NCBI RefSeq assembly: GCF_019602855.1
Contig: NZ_CP080766.1
Coordinates: 1,054,001 to 1,118,000 of the forward strand
Length of the DNA stretch: 64,000 bases
Reading direction: 5' to 3'
From: Cupriavidus pinatubonensis
GTDB taxonomy: Bacteria > Pseudomonadota > Gammaproteobacteria > Burkholderiales > Burkholderiaceae
The notes beneath the pieces were generated by a model. That model did no database searches and was not told the origin of the DNA. It worked only from the letters and a program-made list of their open reading frames with translations. Shown piece after piece: positions 60,556-64,000 of this stretch. The position numbers and the translations under genes are program-made. Each line of letters opens with the position of its first letter. Positions within the stretch are counted from its first letter, which is position 1.

Positions 60556-60942
60556 ACGAGACTCAGCGCCCCTGGTCGCGCTAATCCAGTAGCACTGCTT
60601 GGCCGGAACCGGCCATAGAAAGACGCTCGCCCGAAGTGTTGTCGAGACCCCGCGGGCGCTGACGCACCCGCAGCATGGCCAAGTGGCGGTTGGTGGACGC
60701 CGCGATGCTGCTCGACCGCGTCAGGCTGACAACCGACTGGGCAGCAATGCGCAAACTCTTCATCATCAACAATCTGTGCTTCACGTTCGTGCCGTCCATA
60801 GCGGTCGCCCGAACTTGGGCGGCCGTTCAACGCCCCTGAACTGGCTTAGAGCGGAAACCGAGGACTGCGGAGCGCTTCATGTTTGGTTTGATCCGGGCGC
60901 AGCCGTGACGACAGCCTTCCGACCCGGATCATGACAGCTCCC
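60556..60942. other. Stretch without a supported gene
   Basis: No family pattern is seen on either strand. It separates the DUF1275-DUF1232 gene from the porin remnant. Confidence 0.35.
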
Positions 60943-61375
60943 TTAGAAAATGAGGCGGCCCCCCCACTGCGACGGCGGTCATCCCGCGTTGTCCCGGTGT
61001 CGGAAAGTAGCCGGTCGCAAAGCCCGTATTCGACGAATCGAAGTTCACGCCGGCATTGCGGGCGTACGCCGTCGTCAGGTAGACGTCCGTGCGCTTCGAG
61101 AACGCGTAGTCCGCCACGAATGCGACTTCCCACGGATTTGCCGGATTGCCTTCAGTAGCAGTTGCACCGAGTCGTAGAGACTTGATGTTCCAGTAGTAGT
61201 AGCCAAGTTGGAAATTCAGCGCAGTGGTAGCCTGATAGCTGCCGCCCGCCCACCAGAAGTCGTCGCGCGACAGCGTTGCTCCGTTCGCGAACTCAGTGAA
61301 ACCCCAGCGGTAGCCTCCCATCACGCTGGCTGGCCCAATGCTATAACGGAGAGCGGCTGCCGCCTTCCTTTGCAC
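60943..61375 (-). pseudogene. Porin, C-terminal remnant with frameshift
   Basis: The minus strand encodes the last 140 residues of a Burkholderiales porin (YSIGPASVMGGYRWGF, GATLSRDDFWWAGGSYQA, PANPWEVAFVADYAFSKRTD). No signal peptide or N-terminal strands are present. Near the end, a run of seven G shifts the frame; with one G fewer, the frame would end GGRLIF and TAA at 60943, restoring the terminal Phe. It is a double-damaged remnant, or the last frameshift is a sequencing error. Confidence 0.85.
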
Positions 61376-61384
61376 ACCGTGAAC

Positions 61385-61777
61385 TCAATCCAACGGTAAC
61401 GCGATCCCTTTCTCGGCGAATACCTCCCGTACGACGGACAGTCCGTTCAACGCTGCCGGAAATCCTGCATAGACCGCCATCTGCATTACCGCTTCCACGA
61501 CCTCCGCCGGCTTGCAACCGACATGCAATGCGGCATGGACATGCACACGAAGCTGCGGTAACGCATTGCCTAGCGCGCAAAGCGCCGCGACGGTAGCCAA
61601 CTCCCTTTCCCGCAAGCCGAGCCCACCCCGGGAGTAGATGTCGCCAAACGGAAACTCGACCACATACCGTGCAAAGACCGGAAACGATTTTGCCAGCGTT
61701 TCGACGACCTCGATGCCCGTCTCACCATCGACGGCAGCCAGCATCCGCAAACCTTGCTTGTAACGTTCGGCGCTCAT
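61385..61777 (-). CDS. Carboxymuconolactone decarboxylase-family protein
   Basis: This 130-residue protein of the CMD/AhpD superfamily has LRERELATVAALCALGNALP near 55-75, HVHAALHVGCKPAEVVEAVM near 78-98 and YAGFPAALNGL near 101. The AhpD peroxidase CxxC is absent, so it is closer to 4-carboxymuconolactone decarboxylase. The protein is divergent from a LysR gene across an 85-base gap, a common arrangement for aromatic catabolism. No other pathway genes lie beside it. Confidence 0.85.
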   Translation of the reverse strand: MSAERYKQGLRMLAAVDGETGIEVVETLAKSFPVFARYVVEFPFGDIYSRGGLGLRERELATVAALCALGNALPQLRVHVHAALHVGCKPAEVVEAVMQMAVYAGFPAALNGLSVVREVFAEKGIALPLD

Positions 61778-61837
61778 AGTTTTTCTCCAGAAGTGTTGGT
61801 ACGACGACTGTATGGCACGCTTCGAACGTGCGGAATG

Positions 61838-61862
61838 ATCAATATCGTGATACCTTTTTGAT
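61838..61862. promoter_or_regulatory. Possible LysR operator
   Basis: ATCAA-N15-TTGAT forms an inverted repeat ending directly at the LysR start codon, in the gap to the divergent CMD gene. It contains a T-N11-A-like spacing. This is a candidate autoregulatory site. Confidence 0.4.
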
Positions 61863-62753
61863 ATGTCAGAACGCCTCGATTCCCGATCTCTTTCCCTGTT
61901 CCTTGCGGTTGCGGAGGCACTTAGCTTCCGCCAGGCAGCGGAGCGGCTCCATCTTTCTCAGCCGCCGCTGAGTCGGGCGATTCGGGAACTCGAAGAGCGA
62001 TTGGGGACGCGCCTGTTTGACAGAAACACGAAGGGCGTCACACTTACCGCGGCGGGAGAGAAGCTCGTGCCTTACGCGCGCAAGGTCGCCAAAATACTTC
62101 GCGAGGCCGAAATCTCGATCGCGGACGAAGGGGAGCCGGCCAACCTCAGGGTCGGCGTCACAAGCGCCGTGGAGCCGGCCTGGCTTCTCGGTCTGGCTCA
62201 ACGCGTGCAAGCCACTCACCCTGAAATGGTCGTTTCGATGTTCTCCGATACATCGCCACGACTCATACGTCAGCTTCGCGCGGGCAAACTGGACGCCGCC
62301 TTCATCGCGCTGCCGACGGAAGCGCAGGGGCTGGACGTCCAGGAACTCGACCGACTGCCAATGATCGTCGCGATCCCTTCAACGCATCCTCTGGCGAAGC
62401 GCAGGATCGTTGGCCTCGCGGACCTGGAGCGTGAAAAGGTCTTCTGGTTCGAGCGCGCACGGCAGCCGGCTTTCTATGATCACTGCCAAGCGGTTTTTTC
62501 GCGCCATGGGTTCACTCCGTCAAAACTGAGGGAGCCAGCGGACCACCACGTCCTGCTGGGCGAGGTCGCGAATGGGCGAGGTATCGCGCTGTTGCCAAAA
62601 TCGTTCACCGCATTGAGGCGGGCAGGCGTCGTCTACAGGACGCTGGCCGAAGGCGAGCAACTATCGGTTGGCATCGGGCTCGCTTCGCACACGGACCGGC
62701 CAGGCGTGCGGGACATACTGGCAACAGCTGCTGAAGTGAACCGACATACCTGA
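61863..62753 (+). CDS. LysR-family transcriptional regulator
   Basis: This 296-residue LysR protein has an N-terminal HTH (SLFLAVAEALSFRQAAERLH then LSQPPLSRAIRELEERLG) and an effector domain (about 90-290). It resembles the CatM/BenM-type group of aromatic-catabolism regulators in general layout, but the ligand is not predictable. It is divergent from the CMD-like gene, which it probably controls. The start codon lies within an inverted repeat and no ribosome-binding site is obvious. Confidence 0.9.
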   Translation: MSERLDSRSLSLFLAVAEALSFRQAAERLHLSQPPLSRAIRELEERLGTRLFDRNTKGVTLTAAGEKLVPYARKVAKILREAEISIADEGEPANLRVGVTSAVEPAWLLGLAQRVQATHPEMVVSMFSDTSPRLIRQLRAGKLDAAFIALPTEAQGLDVQELDRLPMIVAIPSTHPLAKRRIVGLADLEREKVFWFERARQPAFYDHCQAVFSRHGFTPSKLREPADHHVLLGEVANGRGIALLPKSFTALRRAGVVYRTLAEGEQLSVGIGLASHTDRPGVRDILATAAEVNRHT

Positions 62754-63137
62754 GATTCCGAACTTGGCGTGGATCACGACTGGCGAGTTTTGTAGAACGA
62801 CGGTCTTCTGCAAGCAGATCTAATCGGACCCGTGTTTCTCCAGTCCCCTCCTGACAAGGAGGGGTGAGGACTCGCCGGCGCCATTCGGCCGTGTGCGGCC
62901 GCTCGACGGCATGGCCGAGTTACCCACCACGTCGCCCGCCCACCGGCTACACTGCACTTTCTGAGTGCGGAGGAATCTCAGATACTCAGAAGAGTCATCG
63001 TAATGAATCCTTTGTCCGTCGCACTCCTCATGCTGTCGCTCAAGAAGGGGGAGCGCGCCCGCCATTGAGCCGCTCGCCATGCATGAACGCCGTTCTACCG
63101 CCCAAAATCTCAGTCAGTGCAAAGTCAGGAGAACACC
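62754..63137. other. Stretch without a supported gene
   Basis: One open minus-strand frame at 62820-63080 shows no family features. The right end carries the AGTCAGGAGAACACC ribosome-binding site of the EthD-like gene. Confidence 0.4.
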
Positions 63138-63464
63138 ATGATCAAGGTCAACGTGATGTATCCGTACACCGAAGGCGCGCGCTTCGACCACGCCTACTAT
63201 TGCGACCGGCACATGCCGATGGTGAAGGCGAGGCTGGGTAGTGCCTGCGCCTACTACACGGTTGAAAAGGGTCTGGCCGGCAGTGCATCAGGTGCACCTC
63301 CCGCCTTCGTGGCGATGTGCGCGTTCATCTGTGATTCAGCCGAAAACTTCCAGGCCGCCATGCAGGAGCACGGCGCCGAGATCCTGGGCGACATCGCCAA
63401 CTACACTGACATCGCACCGGTGCTGCAGATCAGCGAGGTCGTCGTCGAACGGTCGGATCGTTGA
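63138..63464 (+). CDS. EthD-family reductase/dimeric alpha-beta barrel protein
   Basis: This 108-residue protein starts MIKVNVMYPYTEGARFDHAY and has YYCDRHMPMVKARLG near 20-34, the D-x-x-Y-x-x-x-H-M-P pattern typical of EthD proteins. CAGGAGAACACC precedes the ATG. EthD-like proteins are small dimeric alpha-beta barrels found in ether and aromatic degradation; the exact role is uncertain. No cluster partners are visible in the window. Confidence 0.85.
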   Translation: MIKVNVMYPYTEGARFDHAYYCDRHMPMVKARLGSACAYYTVEKGLAGSASGAPPAFVAMCAFICDSAENFQAAMQEHGAEILGDIANYTDIAPVLQISEVVVERSDR

Positions 63465-63625
63465 ACGCACCGGATCGGAACTGACGACACCCGGACACTT
63501 GGTATCGGCCATAAGCGGTCCTTTGCAGGCATCGGCTTTTGCCTTCGGAGATCCCTTCAAGAAGCGTTGTCCGAGCACATCCGATAGTCGCCTCCACATC
63601 GGCTTCCGCCCGTTCGCCACGGCAC

Positions 63626-63817
63626 CTAGCGCCCAAGGTCTTTTGCCGACTCGCCGGCAATTCCCCAGTTTTCCTTTGGTACATCGTGGATCCAGACGCG
63701 TACATTTTCCTTTGGCGCTCCCGTCGCCTCCACCAAGGCAGAGGTGACTTTCTGTATAACGGCACGCTTCTGTTCCACCGTGCGGCCTTCAATCATGTAG
63801 ATCTGCGCAAACGGCAT
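63626..63817 (-). CDS. 4-oxalocrotonate tautomerase-like protein
   Basis: This 63-residue protein begins MPFAQIYMIEGRTVEQKRAV, so Pro2 becomes the N-terminal catalytic base after Met removal, as in the tautomerase superfamily. The segment VRVWIHDVPKENWGIAGES contains the usual PKENWG motif. TTGGAGGAATACG precedes the ATG. It likely tautomerises or dehalogenates a small keto acid; the substrate is not known. The length is standard for the family. Confidence 0.9.
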   Translation of the reverse strand: MPFAQIYMIEGRTVEQKRAVIQKVTSALVEATGAPKENVRVWIHDVPKENWGIAGESAKDLGR

Positions 63818-64000
63818 CGTATTCCTCCAAAAAAATTCCATTAGTGAACAGGTTCCACTTACGCTCCATGCTCGCGGACCATCTTGAGCGCCGTGCTCGA
63901 TCACTCGGGCACGCGACACCTCTCGCCGGCGCCATGCCGATGACAGGCAATAGTCAGCCGACATCGTGGCTCGCTTGGATCTCGCGGCAACGGACACTCA
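63818..64000. other. Right edge, no call
   Basis: The remaining bases hold the leader of the tautomerase gene and an open minus frame that runs off the edge without family features. Confidence 0.35.

Noticed and set aside
62820-63080. A minus-strand 86-codon frame
   Set aside because: No ribosome-binding site and no recognisable pattern.
1-64000. CRISPR arrays or phage modules
   Set aside because: No regularly spaced direct repeats were seen, and no capsid, tail, terminase or integrase gene was recognised. The only mobile signals are IS and group II intron scraps.

Overview
The window looks like a chromosome segment of a Cupriavidus/Ralstonia-type betaproteobacterium (Burkholderiaceae). It is GC-rich and rich in LysR regulators, Burkholderiales-type porins and tripartite-tricarboxylate-transporter genes. 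It also encodes a circularly permuted two-piece tmRNA, an arrangement known from betaproteobacteria. The genus is inferred from general resemblance, not from a database search.

Layout. (1) 0-12.5 kb: two catabolic blocks, each with a divergent LysR gene. The first is a three-module molybdopterin oxidoreductase/flavin reductase/ferredoxin fusion, an ornithine-cyclodeaminase-family protein and an AtoE-type transporter. The second is a DUF3311 subunit, a sodium:solute symporter, an amidohydrolase and a COG0523 GTPase, transcribed as a unit. (2) 12.5-34 kb: an accessory region of many short conserved hypothetical genes, several present in two copies, mixed with decayed pieces of IS30, IS5, IS110, IS630, IS3 and ISKra4 elements, a group II intron reverse transcriptase, and broken hipA, tctC, tctB, H-NS, cpoB and DUF1016 genes. 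Housekeeping genes sit inside it: extra infA and rpsR copies, initiator tRNA, lpxL and the two-piece ssrA. A 57-codon Cys-rich metallothionein-like gene lies at 33447-33620. (3) 34.7-39.7 kb: pntB/pntAb/pntAa transhydrogenase, then an SDR and an acyl-CoA-dehydrogenase-associated phosphotransferase. (4) 39.8-48.7 kb: a minus-strand operon of two PhyH-type dioxygenases, RidA, an MFS transporter and a biotin-sulfoxide-reductase-like molybdoenzyme, divergent from a porin; a TetR gene follows the porin. The divergent region holds three AAC-N4-GTT inverted repeats. (5) 49.4-64 kb: UPF0149/SEC-C protein, cupin, a LysR/ureohydrolase/NCS1-permease set, an RHH regulator with twin operator-like palindromes, an HPr-like protein lacking the phospho-histidine beside a spermidine-synthase-like protein and a DUF1275-DUF1232 fusion, a frameshifted porin remnant, and small aromatic-degradation-type proteins (CMD, EthD, 4-oxalocrotonate tautomerase).

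How the parts work together. The most system-like parts are the dioxygenase-RidA-MFS-molybdoenzyme operon with its nearby porin and TetR gene (uptake, oxidation, imine detoxification and reduction of one unknown compound) and the self-contained molybdoenzyme fusion with its two partners. Both functional readings are inference. The middle region reads as a site of repeated insertion and decay around stable RNA genes.
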